Source: Solibacillus sp. FSL W7-1464
GTDB taxonomy: Bacteria; Bacillota; Bacilli; Bacillales_A; Planococcaceae
Length of the DNA: 64,000 nucleotides
Direction of reading: 5' to 3'
Assembly (NCBI RefSeq): GCF_038004425.1
Contig: NZ_JBBORC010000001.1
Location: 3,814,501-3,878,500 of the forward strand
Of the stretch, positions 19,865-28,706 are shown piece by piece. Under the pieces are notes generated by a model, which made no database searches, had not been told where the DNA came from, and saw only the letters and a list, made by a program, of their open reading frames with translations. Numbering within the stretch: the stretch's first letter is position 1; each line of letters opens with the position of its first letter. Position numbers and translations under genes: made by a program.

Positions 19865-20641
19865 TTATTCTGTAACCTCCTCGCCTAAGTACGCTTCAAT
19901 TACTTTCGGGTTTGAACGTATCTCTTCAGGTGTCCCATCGGCAATCAACTGTCCGTGGTCAAGCACGTAAATTCGCTCACAAATCCCCATAACTAAGTTC
20001 ATATCATGTTCGATCAATAAAATCGTTAAATCAAATTCTTTACGAATAAAAGCAATAAGCTCCATTAAATCATGCGTTTCCTTTGCATTCATCCCAGCTG
20101 CCGGTTCATCCAGTAAAAGTAGCTTTGGTGCAGCAGCCAAGGCCCGGGCAATTTCCAGACGACGCTGCATTCCATACGGCAAGTTTTTTGCAAGCTCATC
20201 ACGGTATACATCAAGCCCGAAAATTTTCAAAAATGCCAATGACTCCTGTTCCATTTTCTCTTCACCTTTAAAGTGACTTGGTAAACGGAAAATGCTTGAA
20301 ACTAAATTATGTTTTGCCAAACCATGGTTGGCAACCTTTACATTATCCAGTACAGATAACTCTTTAAAGAGGCGGATATTTTGGAATGTCCGGCTAATTC
20401 CTTGGCGTGTCACCTTGTATGGGTCCAAGCCGCTAATTGATTTTCCATTGAATTGAATTGTGCCTTCAGTCGGTGCATATACACCTGTCAGCATATTAAA
20501 TGTTGTTGTTTTCCCTGCACCATTCGGGCCGATTAAACCTATCAACTCTCCTTGATTCATATGCATTTCTACATTTTGAACGGCTTTTAAGCCACCAAAC
20601 TGAATACCAAGATTCTCTACTTTTAGAAGTGTACCGCTCAT
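19865..20641 (-). CDS. livG: branched-chain amino acid ABC transporter ATPase LivG
   Basis: The 258-residue ATPase carries Walker A GPNGAGKTT near residue 37. Its RTFQNIRLF and EQESLAFLKIFGLD region is typical of LivG, and Walker B is LLLLDEPAAGMN near 170. The signature reads PYGMQRRLEIARAL, the LivG form. AAGGAGG precedes the ATG, and the gene overlaps livM by four bases. Confidence 0.95.
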   Translation of the reverse strand: MSGTLLKVENLGIQFGGLKAVQNVEMHMNQGELIGLIGPNGAGKTTTFNMLTGVYAPTEGTIQFNGKSISGLDPYKVTRQGISRTFQNIRLFKELSVLDNVKVANHGLAKHNLVSSIFRLPSHFKGEEKMEQESLAFLKIFGLDVYRDELAKNLPYGMQRRLEIARALAAAPKLLLLDEPAAGMNAKETHDLMELIAFIRKEFDLTILLIEHDMNLVMGICERIYVLDHGQLIADGTPEEIRSNPKVIEAYLGEEVTE

Positions 20642-21576
20642 ACACGTGTACCTCCTTTTTTACCAAACTTGAAGTATGCTGTAATCTCTTTTGAACCTAA
20701 TAAACCTGTAGGGCGGTAAAGCATAACTAATATTAAAATCAGTGAGTAAATAATCATTCGCGTCTCCGGGAAGTCCTGCAAATACGTAGATACGAATGTC
20801 AGTAATACTGCGGCGATAACAGAACCAGATAAACTGCCTAGTCCGCCCAATACAACGAATATCAAAATATCAAATGATTTTAAAAATCCGAATGCAGTCG
20901 GCTGGATAATATAATAGTTATGGGCATAGATGGCACCTGCTACTCCGGCGAAGAACGAACCGATGGCAAATGCGACAACTTTATAATACGTGGTGTTAAT
21001 ACCCATTGCATCAGCTGCAATTTCATCTTCCCGTATTGAAATACATGCACGGCCATGACGCGAATTCGTAAAGTTGGAGATAACGAGAATCGTAATGAAT
21101 GTCGCAAAAAAAGCATATGTCCATGTAGACTGATGGGCAACTTGCAGGCCTGCTGCACCACCTACATAGTCGGTATTCACGAATACAATACGAATGATTT
21201 CAGCAAACCCGAGCGTTGCAATCGCAAGGTAGTCACCTTTTAAACGAAGTGATGGAATTCCGACAAGTAATCCGGCAAGTGCTGCAACAAGGGCCCCGAT
21301 TAAAATGGCTGTAATAAATGGCATGCCAAGTTTCATTGTACAAATTGCCGATATGTAAGCTCCGACAGCCAGGAAACCTGCGTGCCCTATTGAGAACTGA
21401 CCTGTAACCCCGATAATGACGTGTAAACTTACCGCCAAAATAACATTGATACACATTGCGATGAACATATTCTGATAGTAGAACTGGATAACACCGTTTG
21501 AAATCAATAATTGAACAACTGCATAAATCACAAGTGCTAGGACGGCATAACCCCAAAAGATTTTCGATTTTTTCAT
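20638..21576 (-). CDS. livM: branched-chain amino acid ABC transporter permease LivM
   Basis: The 312-residue membrane protein has about nine hydrophobic segments. It carries GQFSIGHAGFLAVGAYISA near residue 60, the LivM signature, and the EAA-like SIREDEIAADAMGIN near 180 that contacts the ATPase. I chose the ATG at 21576, with AGGTG six bases upstream, over a GTG nine bases earlier. It follows livH by nine bases. Confidence 0.93.
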   Translation of the reverse strand: MKKSKIFWGYAVLALVIYAVVQLLISNGVIQFYYQNMFIAMCINVILAVSLHVIIGVTGQFSIGHAGFLAVGAYISAICTMKLGMPFITAILIGALVAALAGLLVGIPSLRLKGDYLAIATLGFAEIIRIVFVNTDYVGGAAGLQVAHQSTWTYAFFATFITILVISNFTNSRHGRACISIREDEIAADAMGINTTYYKVVAFAIGSFFAGVAGAIYAHNYYIIQPTAFGFLKSFDILIFVVLGGLGSLSGSVIAAVLLTFVSTYLQDFPETRMIIYSLILILVMLYRPTGLLGSKEITAYFKFGKKGGTRV

Positions 21577-21585
21577 GCTGTTCAC

Positions 21586-22461
21586 CTACACTTTCTCGCG
21601 CGTATTTTTACCGAAAATACCCGCTGGACGTAATATTAGAATTAAAATCAGGATGACAAATGCGGCTGCATCTCGCCATAACGAATATCCGAGCGCCGAA
21701 ACCACTGTTTCAACAACCCCTAGTACAAGACCGCCTACCATTGCTCCCGGAATAATACCAATACCACCTAGAACAGCGGCAATGAAAGCTTTAATACCAG
21801 GCATAATTCCCATTAGCGGATCGATACGTGTATAGTAAATACCAAATATTACGCCCGCAGCTCCTGCCAGTGCAGAGCCAATTGCGAATGTGGCTGAAAT
21901 TGTATTATCTACGTTAATGCCCATTAAGCGAGCTGCATCTGCATCATGGGATACGGCGCGCATTGCTTTACCAATTTTTGTTTTATGAACAATGAATTGT
22001 AATAAGATCATTAAGAAAATTGATACAGATAAAATAAATATCGCCAGCGTACTGATCTGTGCACCGAAAATTTCAATATTCTTCGTTGCAAATACTGTCG
22101 GATACGCCTCTGGAGAAGGACCCCTAAAGAAAATTACCGTATATTCGATTAACAGTGAGACACCGATTGCCGTAATAAGGGCTGCGATACGGGTTGCATT
22201 CCGCAGTCGTTTATAAGCGACACGCTCTATAATTACACCGATGACAGCACATAGTATCATCGCGATAATAAGGGCTAAAAAGACATTCATTTCCCAGCGT
22301 GCAATGGCATAAAAGCCGATAAAAGCACCAAGCATGAAAACGTCACCGTGGGCAAAATTGATGAGCTTAATAATTCCGTATACCATTGTATAGCCTAGTG
22401 CAATCAGAGCATAAATACTACCTAGCGAAATACCATTCACTAATTGTTGGATCCATTCCAT
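21586..22461 (-). CDS. livH: branched-chain amino acid ABC transporter permease LivH
   Basis: The 291-residue permease begins MEWIQQLVNGISLGSIYALI, the LivH pattern, and has about eight hydrophobic segments. The ATPase contact loop is AMRAVSHDADAARLMGIN near residue 190. I chose the ATG at 22461, eight bases after AAGGAG; a GTG at 22470 abuts that site. A hairpin terminator lies between it and livJ, so it may be expressed at a lower level than livJ. Confidence 0.93.
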   Translation of the reverse strand: MEWIQQLVNGISLGSIYALIALGYTMVYGIIKLINFAHGDVFMLGAFIGFYAIARWEMNVFLALIIAMILCAVIGVIIERVAYKRLRNATRIAALITAIGVSLLIEYTVIFFRGPSPEAYPTVFATKNIEIFGAQISTLAIFILSVSIFLMILLQFIVHKTKIGKAMRAVSHDADAARLMGINVDNTISATFAIGSALAGAAGVIFGIYYTRIDPLMGIMPGIKAFIAAVLGGIGIIPGAMVGGLVLGVVETVVSALGYSLWRDAAAFVILILILILRPAGIFGKNTREKV

Positions 22462-22489
22462 ACAGTTCACTCCTTTTTTCTCTATTAAT

Positions 22490-22529
22490 GTATGAAAAAA
22501 AAAGGGAGGCTAGTTCCGCCCCCCTTACT
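22490..22529 (-). terminator. terminator or attenuator between livJ and livH
   Basis: On the minus strand AAGGGGGGC pairs with GCCTCCCTT across a short loop and is followed by nine T. Its place inside the liv operon suggests partial termination, giving more binding protein than permease. Confidence 0.8.
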
Positions 22530-22538
22530 CGTAAAAAA

Positions 22539-23753
22539 TTAAGGATTAACTTTAGAGTTGAACTGTTGTTTGCCGTCTACGAATTCTAGAACTGTTGCTG
22601 ATTTTACTGGGTTGTGGTTTTCGTCAACTGTGAAAGTACCTGTTACTAAGCTTAAATCTTTCGTTGCTGCAAGCTGCTTCTGAATTGCTTCACCTGTAAT
22701 GTCTCCATCTACACGCTTAATTGCATCCACGATAAAGTAAATAGAATCATAACCTAGTGCATGGAAAGCGTTTGGTGATTGGCTGTACTCATCATTAAAT
22801 GCTTTGACGAAATCCTGAATTTTTGAATCCGGATCTTCAGACGAGTAGTGGTTCGTAATAAACGTATTATTTAGCGCATCAGCACCTGCTAATTCAATTA
22901 ATGTTGGCGAGTCCCAACCATCAGCACCCATTAACGGAACGGTAATACCTAATTCACGGGCTTGTTTTACGATAATCCCTACTTCTTCATAGTAGCCAGG
23001 AATGAAAATGAAATCAGGATTTTTCCCTTTAATGTTTGTTAATTGAGATTTAAAGTCTACGTCCTTTGCAACATATGCCTCTTCAGCAACTACTGTGCCG
23101 CCGTTAGAGGAAATTGTTTCTTTGAATGATGCCGCTAAACCTTTTGCATAATCTGAAGCATTATCCGCAAAAATGGCCACATTTTTAGCTTGTAGTTCAT
23201 TTGTCGCGAAGTTTGCTGCCACCGTCCCCTGGAATGGATCGATGAAACATGTACGGAATGCATATTCATTTATTGAGCCATCATCGTTTACCGTTACATT
23301 TGGCGCAGTACCTGAACCTGTAACCATTGGAACTTTATGCTGAGCTGCAATTTGTACTGTTGCGACCGAGTTACCTGAAGTAGCCGGCGCCAACATTGCC
23401 ACTACCTTTTCCTGTTCTGCCAATTTCATCGCAGCAGAAGTTGCTTCAGCAGTTTCTGATTTATTGTCGACTGGGATATACTCCAGCTGTTTGCCATCTA
23501 TACCGCCTGCTGCATTAATTTCTTCAATCGCCAATTTCGCACCATCATTAATCGATGATCCGTAAGAAGCTACAGCACCGGATAATTCTAAGTTTGCGCC
23601 GATTTTAATTGTGTCGCCAGCTGCATTGCTGCTGCCGCCTGATTCAGAAGAACTAGAGGTATCATCACCGCATCCAGCCAACACCCCTGTTAATAATGCT
23701 GTTGCCATGAATAATGAACCATACTTTTTTGTCTTTTTGTGATTTGTCATCAT
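22539..23753 (-). CDS. livJ: branched-chain amino acid ABC transporter substrate-binding lipoprotein
   Basis: The product of about 404 residues has a lipoprotein signal peptide with lipobox LAGC near residue 27 and a Ser/Gly-rich linker. A type I periplasmic binding fold follows (IKIGANLELSGAVASYG, then AINEINAAGGIDGKQ-type sequence). It captures Leu/Ile/Val-like ligands at the outer membrane face. GGGGG lies before two consecutive ATG codons; the first is annotated. CodY-like boxes lie upstream. Confidence 0.93.
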   Translation of the reverse strand: MMTNHKKTKKYGSLFMATALLTGVLAGCGDDTSSSSESGGSSNAAGDTIKIGANLELSGAVASYGSSINDGAKLAIEEINAAGGIDGKQLEYIPVDNKSETAEATSAAMKLAEQEKVVAMLAPATSGNSVATVQIAAQHKVPMVTGSGTAPNVTVNDDGSINEYAFRTCFIDPFQGTVAANFATNELQAKNVAIFADNASDYAKGLAASFKETISSNGGTVVAEEAYVAKDVDFKSQLTNIKGKNPDFIFIPGYYEEVGIIVKQARELGITVPLMGADGWDSPTLIELAGADALNNTFITNHYSSEDPDSKIQDFVKAFNDEYSQSPNAFHALGYDSIYFIVDAIKRVDGDITGEAIQKQLAATKDLSLVTGTFTVDENHNPVKSATVLEFVDGKQQFNSKVNP

Positions 23754-23785
23754 TATTTCCCCCTTAGTCATACTACAAATGTTAG

Positions 23786-23940
23786 ATATTTCTGATAATT
23801 ATAACCAATACCCTACATTCGCACAATCTAAATTTTTAATATTCAGAATAAAGTTTGCGAGAATAATATAAACAGTTATTCCAACTTCTGTATTGTAAAC
23901 GAATACCAATTATTCGTCTAGTATGATTATTCTGTAAATT
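23786..23940 (-). promoter_or_regulatory. three CodY-like boxes upstream of livJ
   Basis: ATATTTCTGATAATT (23786-23800) and ATTATTCTGTAAATT (23926-23940) each match the CodY consensus AATTTTCWGAAAATT at 12 of 15 positions. AATATTCAGAATAAA (23838-23852) matches at 11. CodY represses branched-chain amino acid uptake in related species. The sites are inferred from pattern only, in an AT-rich spacer. Confidence 0.5.
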
Positions 23941-23980
23941 TAATGTATTCAAAATTTACAGTCAAATAGTTTCAATTAAC

Positions 23981-24022
23981 AAAAAAATCGCCGTTTATTT
24001 TTCCGGAATCCGAAAAACGACG
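23981..24022 (-). terminator. terminator overlapping the end of the methyltransferase gene
   Basis: On the minus strand CGTCGTTT pairs with AAACGGCG (one G-U pair) and is followed by seven T. The left arm lies inside the last coding codons and the right arm spans the stop. Confidence 0.65.
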
Positions 24023-24600
24023 ATACGTTCATTTTCATTCTTTTCATGGCGTAATTTTATATCCAGATAACAATGAAGTGACTGCTCTTGTTGTAAAAAA
24101 TCCATATATTCAGGGGATGGATAATATAAGATAATATCAACCATTCTCGGAAATAACGTGATGGAATCCATAACATGCTTCATAAACTCACGAAATACGT
24201 GGATTGAAAAGGGGTTGAAGAAGAAAAAGACATTATCATGCTTTTTAATTTCGTATGTTTCGGCAATGAGATTCAAAAATTGAATCGGTGCTTGTTTCTT
24301 CTTTGCTTTTTTTAAATATTGTTCTGCATTATGCTCCGCTTCCGCAAAAAACTTCTGATCCATTTCAATCCCTGTAACAGGAATATGGAAGCGATGATAT
24401 ATATAGATAGGTACTCGTCCTTTCCCGCAGCCGATATCCAGAAAGCGTGCATTGGCCGGCAGTTCATAGCATTCAAATAATTGTTCCAGCCCGCTGTAAG
24501 GTGTTGGTTCGTAGCGATGGTACTGAGCTAACTTTGGAAAACCGTATTGATAACCGGTTGTTTGGATGTTTAGCATATGATCATATTGCTGTTCGTTCAT
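23995..24600 (-). CDS. class I SAM-dependent methyltransferase
   Basis: The 201-residue protein has the SAM-binding motif FLDIGCGKGRVPIY near residue 55 and an acidic residue after the second strand (VTGIEMDQKF). A FFFFNPFS motif stands where the family's post-motif region lies. The N-terminus HRYEPTPYSGLEQLF occurs in small Bacillales methyltransferases of unknown substrate. GAGGTG precedes the ATG. It is not obviously in an operon with ogt, which lies 45 bp upstream on the same strand, but cotranscription is possible. Confidence 0.82.
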   Translation of the reverse strand: MNEQQYDHMLNIQTTGYQYGFPKLAQYHRYEPTPYSGLEQLFECYELPANARFLDIGCGKGRVPIYIYHRFHIPVTGIEMDQKFFAEAEHNAEQYLKKAKKKQAPIQFLNLIAETYEIKKHDNVFFFFNPFSIHVFREFMKHVMDSITLFPRMVDIILYYPSPEYMDFLQQEQSLHCYLDIKLRHEKNENERIVVFRIPEK

Positions 24601-24645
24601 TCGTTCACCTCAAAATTCGTTAAAAATTTTTATGTCACGATAATA

Positions 24646-25125
24646 TTAATCTAAGTCGAAGCTATATTTAAGCTCGTGTTCAAGCAGCCACTGTTTTCTC
24701 CACAAACCACCTGCATACCCTGTAAGTTTTCCGTTTTGACCAATAACCCGGTGGCATGGAACGATAATACTTATCACATTTTTGCTATTTGTCATTCCAA
24801 CTGCGCGGACCGCTTTTTCATTTGCTATTTGTTGTGCAATCTCCTTATAGGAGGCCGTTTTCCCGTAAGGAACAGTTGTTAATGCTTGCCATACTGATGT
24901 TTGAAACATTGTCCCCTCTAATTTATAGAGTACCGAAAAATCTTTCCGTTGGCCTTTGAAATATTCATCCAGCTCTTTCCTGCAGTTCAACAAAAGCTGG
25001 GGAGTATCATAAGTGGGAAAGTTTAAAATTTCTTCTCGCTCTGCAAATATTACGGATGCAATAAAATGTTCACTTCCTTCAATCTCAATAATGCCTATTG
25101 GTGAAGCATAATCTAATTTATACAT
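24646..25125 (-). CDS. ogt: methylated-DNA--protein-cysteine methyltransferase
   Basis: The 159-residue protein repairs O6-alkylguanine by transferring the alkyl group to Cys124 in the active-site motif IIVPCHRVIG. A helix-turn-helix-like VPYGKTASYKEIA precedes it, and the GGLWRKQWLLEHE end is typical. I chose the ATG at 25125, after GGAAGGAG; an upstream start eight codons earlier has no such site. It is stand-alone, without an Ada domain. Confidence 0.95.
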   Translation of the reverse strand: MYKLDYASPIGIIEIEGSEHFIASVIFAEREEILNFPTYDTPQLLLNCRKELDEYFKGQRKDFSVLYKLEGTMFQTSVWQALTTVPYGKTASYKEIAQQIANEKAVRAVGMTNSKNVISIIVPCHRVIGQNGKLTGYAGGLWRKQWLLEHELKYSFDLD

Positions 25126-25178
25126 CGTATTTCTCCTTCCCTTCTCCAAATTTACTATAGCGTAATTTCTAAACTAAA

Positions 25179-25216
25179 AAAAGAACCTTTAATCCGACAA
25201 TGATTAAAGGTTCTTC
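25179..25216 (-). terminator. intrinsic terminator of mqo
   Basis: A perfect 14-bp stem (25181-25194 with 25202-25215) is followed on the minus strand by seven T. It lies directly after the mqo stop. Confidence 0.92.
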
Positions 25217-25226
25217 CTATTAACTA

Positions 25227-26711
25227 TTATGCTTTGTTTAAGCCTAAAGCTTTTGTTGTTGTTTCATGTACTTCTTTAAGAAGTTCTGTATTTTCAACTA
25301 AGTTTTCACCGTAAGATGGAATCATTTCCTTAATCTTAGGCTCCCATGCTTTCATTTCTTGTGGGAAGCATTGGTTGATTACTTTTAACATAACAGATAC
25401 AGCTGTAGAAGCACCTGGAGATGCACCTAGTAATGCTGCGATAGATCCGTCATGTGCAGTTACAACTTCAGTACCGAATTGTAATGTACCTTTACCCGCA
25501 TTCGTGTCTTTAATTACTTGAACACGTTGACCTGCAACACTGATTTCCCAGTCATCTGATTTAGCAGTTGGAATGAATTGACGCAATTCTTCCATACGTG
25601 CCTCTTTTGAAAGAACTAATTGAGAAACTAAATATTTGCTCAACGACATTTCTTTCACACCACAAGCTAGTAAAGTTAATAAGTTATGTGGTTTGATTGA
25701 TGCAAATAGGTCCATATTTGAACCTGTTTTTAAGAACTTCGGAGAGAAGCCTGCAAACGGTCCGAATAATAATGATTTTTTACCATCGATATAACGAGTA
25801 TCTAAGTGTGGCACTGACATCGGTGGCGCACCAACCGCTGCTTTACCGTATACTTTCGCATGGTGTTGGTTAACAACTTCTTCATTGTTACAAACTAGGA
25901 ATAAACCAGAAATCGGGAATCCACCGATATGTTTTGATTCAGGAATACCTGATTTTTGTAGTAACTCAAGGCTACCACCACCAGCTCCTAGGAAGACAAA
26001 CTTCGCAGTGTGATATTCAACTTTATTGTTTTCTTTATTATGAACTTTTACTTCCCAAGAACCATCTTTTAAACGTTTTACATCTAAAACATTGTGGTTG
26101 TAGTTTACGTCTACATCTTGTTTTTGTAAGTTCGAGATTAGTGTACGAGTTAACGCCCCAAAGTTAACATCCGTACCAGAATCGATTTTTGTTGCAGCAA
26201 TTGGTTCACTTGATTTACGTTCATTCATAATTAAAGGAATCCATTGTTTTAGTGTTTCAGGATCATCTGAGAATTCCATACCTTCAAATAATGGGTTCGC
26301 TGTCATTGCTGCATGACGCTTTTTAAGGTACTCGACATTGCCCGCACCTTGTACCATACTCATATGTGGCAGTGGCATAATGAATTCTTCCGGTTTCTCG
26401 ATTTGCTTTGTGTTAACTAAATGTGTCCAAAATTGTAGTGAATCCTGGAATTGTGTGTTAACGTTAATCGCTTTAGTAATATCGATAGTTCCGTCTTTTT
26501 TCTCGCTTGTGTAGTTAAGCTCACATAAAGCAGCATGCCCAGTTCCGGCATTGTTTAATTCGTGAGAGCTTTCTTCACCAGCTTTAGCTAAGTTCTCGAA
26601 TACTTTGATTTTCCAATCCGGTGCTAATTCTTTAAGCATTGTACCTAAAGTAGCACTCATAATTCCGGCACCAATTAAGATAACGTCTGATTTGATATGC
26701 TTGTTACTCAT
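25227..26711 (-). CDS. mqo: malate:quinone oxidoreductase
   Basis: The 494-residue FAD enzyme oxidises malate to oxaloacetate and passes electrons to quinone at the membrane. The N-terminus [20 protein letters not shown] is the FAD-binding motif of the family. [18 protein letters not shown] and [12 protein letters not shown] are Mqo-specific. GGAAGG precedes the ATG. It is monocistronic, with its own terminator, and a cre-like site lies about 45 bp upstream. Confidence 0.96.
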   Translation of the reverse strand: MSNKHIKSDVILIGAGIMSATLGTMLKELAPDWKIKVFENLAKAGEESSHELNNAGTGHAALCELNYTSEKKDGTIDITKAINVNTQFQDSLQFWTHLVNTKQIEKPEEFIMPLPHMSMVQGAGNVEYLKKRHAAMTANPLFEGMEFSDDPETLKQWIPLIMNERKSSEPIAATKIDSGTDVNFGALTRTLISNLQKQDVDVNYNHNVLDVKRLKDGSWEVKVHNKENNKVEYHTAKFVFLGAGGGSLELLQKSGIPESKHIGGFPISGLFLVCNNEEVVNQHHAKVYGKAAVGAPPMSVPHLDTRYIDGKKSLLFGPFAGFSPKFLKTGSNMDLFASIKPHNLLTLLACGVKEMSLSKYLVSQLVLSKEARMEELRQFIPTAKSDDWEISVAGQRVQVIKDTNAGKGTLQFGTEVVTAHDGSIAALLGASPGASTAVSVMLKVINQCFPQEMKAWEPKIKEMIPSYGENLVENTELLKEVHETTTKALGLNKA

Positions 26712-27233
26712 TTTTACCTTCCCTTACATATATATTAAGATTTTTAGAATAATGTAAGCGCTCTATTCTATTATCGACAACCCTATATAGGAGACGATTC
26801 CATTGATTCTATATCATTTATTACCTTATTGTAGTGTAACACACTTGTGAAAAGATTAAAATATATACAAACTGCGACTTCGCCAGCAAGTGAAAAGGTT
26901 GTCTTTTGCGAGAAAAGGCGAAACATTTGTGAGCATATTTTGTAGAAGCTTAATATCATTTATTTATGTTTTCTTTATTTTCTAACAACTTTTTTCTAAC
27001 TATTTTGTCTATTTTACGTTATGCTACAATGAGAAGCCTATACTTCTCATTATATGGAATTCCTTTAAATATCAACTTGAAATATCGGTAATATTTTGTA
27101 AGAATAGTAGGCATCGCTCTTTGCATAAACTATATCATAAGTACAATTATCATAGGAAATACATGACAAATGTAAATAGTTCATCATTAAAATTAAAACT
27201 AAAATCAATCTGAGTGAGATAAGGGGGATGTTT
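26712..27233. other. intergenic region between mqo and degV
   Basis: This AT-rich divergent spacer holds both promoters. A 9-bp perfect hairpin (AATGAGAAG with CTTCTCATT, 27029-27051) follows a TACAAT -10-like sequence. No gene is seen. Confidence 0.5.
26752..26766 (-). promoter_or_regulatory. candidate CcpA cre site upstream of mqo
   Basis: ATGTAAGCGCTCTAT matches the cre consensus WTGNAANCGNWNNCW except for the C near the end. It lies about 40-55 bp before the mqo start, where carbon catabolite control of a malate enzyme would be reasonable. Inference from pattern. Confidence 0.4.
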
Positions 27234-28082
27234 ATGAAGATTTATACGGATAGTGGTTCCGACTTACCGAAATCATTTTTTGATAACGAAGAAGTACATC
27301 TTTTTCCGTTACGCGTATTAGTGAAAGGTGTTGAGTATGATGACATTATCGGCATCACAACAGACCAGGTATATGCGGCAATTGCTGAAGGTGAGCAACT
27401 AAAAACATCACAAGTTTCTTTAGAAGTATTTATTAACGCTTTTGAAAAGTTAGCAAAATCCGGGGAAGAAGGAGTTTATATTGCCTTTTCATCTGAACTG
27501 TCCGGTACATGCCAAACAGCAATTTTGGCAAAAAATCAAGTATTGGAAAGTTATCCGGACTTGAAGTTAGAGATTATAGATACGAAATGTGCTTCTTACG
27601 GTCAAGGCTTAGTAGTAAAAGAAGCGGTACGTTTAAATAAATTTGGTATAGCGTTTAATGAAGCCGTTGAAAAATTGACAGCAATGGCCAATTCAATGGA
27701 ACATCTATTTACAGTTGGCGATTTAAACCACTTGGCAAAAGGCGGCCGTGTATCAAAAGCGAGTGCATTTATGGGTGGGTTACTTAATATTAAGCCTATT
27801 TTAAATATGGATGATGGCAAACTTGTACCAATAGAAAAAACACGCGGATTCAAAAAAGCAATTAATCGTATGACTGAACTTATGAAAGAGCGTGGCGGTG
27901 ACTTCACGAATAAGATTGTTGGTATTTCTCATAGTAACGATGAAGAACTAATGCATGAAGTGAAAGTGGCAATTGAAGAAAAAATTCAGCCAAAAGCAAT
28001 TGAAACGACAACAATCGGCTCTGTGATCGGTGCACATGTTGGGCGCGGCACAGTTGGAATTTACTTTACAAATGATAAATAA
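27234..28082 (+). CDS. DegV family fatty-acid-binding protein
   Basis: The 282-residue protein has the DegV start MKIYTDSGSDLPKSF, then FSSELSGTCQTA near residue 85 and LNHLAKGGRVSKASAFMG near 165. DegV/FakB proteins bind a fatty acid and present it to the kinase FakA for phospholipid synthesis. I chose the ATG at 27234, seven bases from AAGGGGG; an ATG six bases earlier is too close. A strong terminator follows. Confidence 0.92.
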   Translation: MKIYTDSGSDLPKSFFDNEEVHLFPLRVLVKGVEYDDIIGITTDQVYAAIAEGEQLKTSQVSLEVFINAFEKLAKSGEEGVYIAFSSELSGTCQTAILAKNQVLESYPDLKLEIIDTKCASYGQGLVVKEAVRLNKFGIAFNEAVEKLTAMANSMEHLFTVGDLNHLAKGGRVSKASAFMGGLLNIKPILNMDDGKLVPIEKTRGFKKAINRMTELMKERGGDFTNKIVGISHSNDEELMHEVKVAIEEKIQPKAIETTTIGSVIGAHVGRGTVGIYFTNDK

Positions 28083-28100
28083 AAAGCTGGGACATAACCT

Positions 28101-28140
28101 CAAAATGCTATTTTTCTCCGAGAGAAAAATAGCATTTTTT
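28101..28140 (+). terminator. intrinsic terminator of degV
   Basis: A 17-bp stem (AAAATGCTATTTTTCTC and its complement) has a three-base loop and is followed by T. The T run abuts the start of the intergenic repeat element. Confidence 0.88.
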
Positions 28141-28340
28141 TGCTGAGCTTTAAAATTGATTTCCATTCCGGGACGCTTTCCGCGGGCGTGGCGTGGGGCC
28201 AACACGAAGTTGGTTACAAAAGCGTTGCCACAGGACGTGGCGTTCTTAGCTTTTGTTCCTCGTACCAGGCGTCAGTGCTCCTGACGCTTCGCTTTCGTCG
28301 CAAAATAAATTTCGCTATTCCCGCAGGAAGCTTTGCTTGT
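28139..28340. repeat. intergenic repeat element copy 2
   Basis: This region repeats the core of the element at 11994-12170: GCTGAGC, then ATTTCCATTCCGGGACGC, CGCGGGC, GGCCAACACGA, AAAAGCGTTGCCACAGGACG, and CTATTCCCGCAGGA near its right end. It differs by about 35 extra bases before CTATTCCCGC, and its right end diverges after GCAGGA. It lies just after a terminator and just before the stop of the minus-strand gene. Confidence 0.8.
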
Positions 28341-28349
28341 GACTGTCGT

Positions 28350-28607
28350 TTACCAGAAAAAAATCGATGCTAGTGCAATGCCTGTAATCGCGCCTAATGC
28401 AATACCATAGCCAAAACCTGGTGCCCCGTATCCTCCACCAAATCCCCAGAATCCAATTCCATATCCCGCTTTATCAGGCATAATCCATACCATACGATTG
28501 TCTACTTTCGTAATTCTCCCAACATGGACATTTCCTTTGTTATCATTTATTCTTACACGTTTACCGTGATGTTTGCAGCACAAATCATACGCCTCTTGGT
28601 GATTCAT
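28350..28607 (-). CDS. small glycine-rich protein, unknown
   Basis: The 85-residue protein starts MNHQEAYDLCCKHHGKRVRI. It continues with a short beta-rich segment (GNVHVGRITKVDNRMVWIMPD) that looks like a small SH3/Sm-type barrel. It ends in a Gly/Tyr/Phe-rich stretch and a hydrophobic tail that could insert in membrane. I do not know a function; a spore or surface role is only a guess. The ATG at 28607 is preceded by AAAGGAGGAG. Confidence 0.7.
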   Translation of the reverse strand: MNHQEAYDLCCKHHGKRVRINDNKGNVHVGRITKVDNRMVWIMPDKAGYGIGFWGFGGGYGAPGFGYGIALGAITGIALASIFFW

Positions 28608-28706
28608 AAGTTCTCCTCCTTTCGTAAGTTTTTCTACTATATGTTCAAGCTTTTTGCACATACGAGCGCATCGTCTAGTTCATATACTGAGAAAAAGGAG
28701 AAAGTC

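Noticed and set aside
28524-28706. Upstream extension of the DUF2268 gene
   Set aside because: It overlaps the minus-strand small gene, lacks a ribosome site and is hydrophobic in a way not seen in the family.
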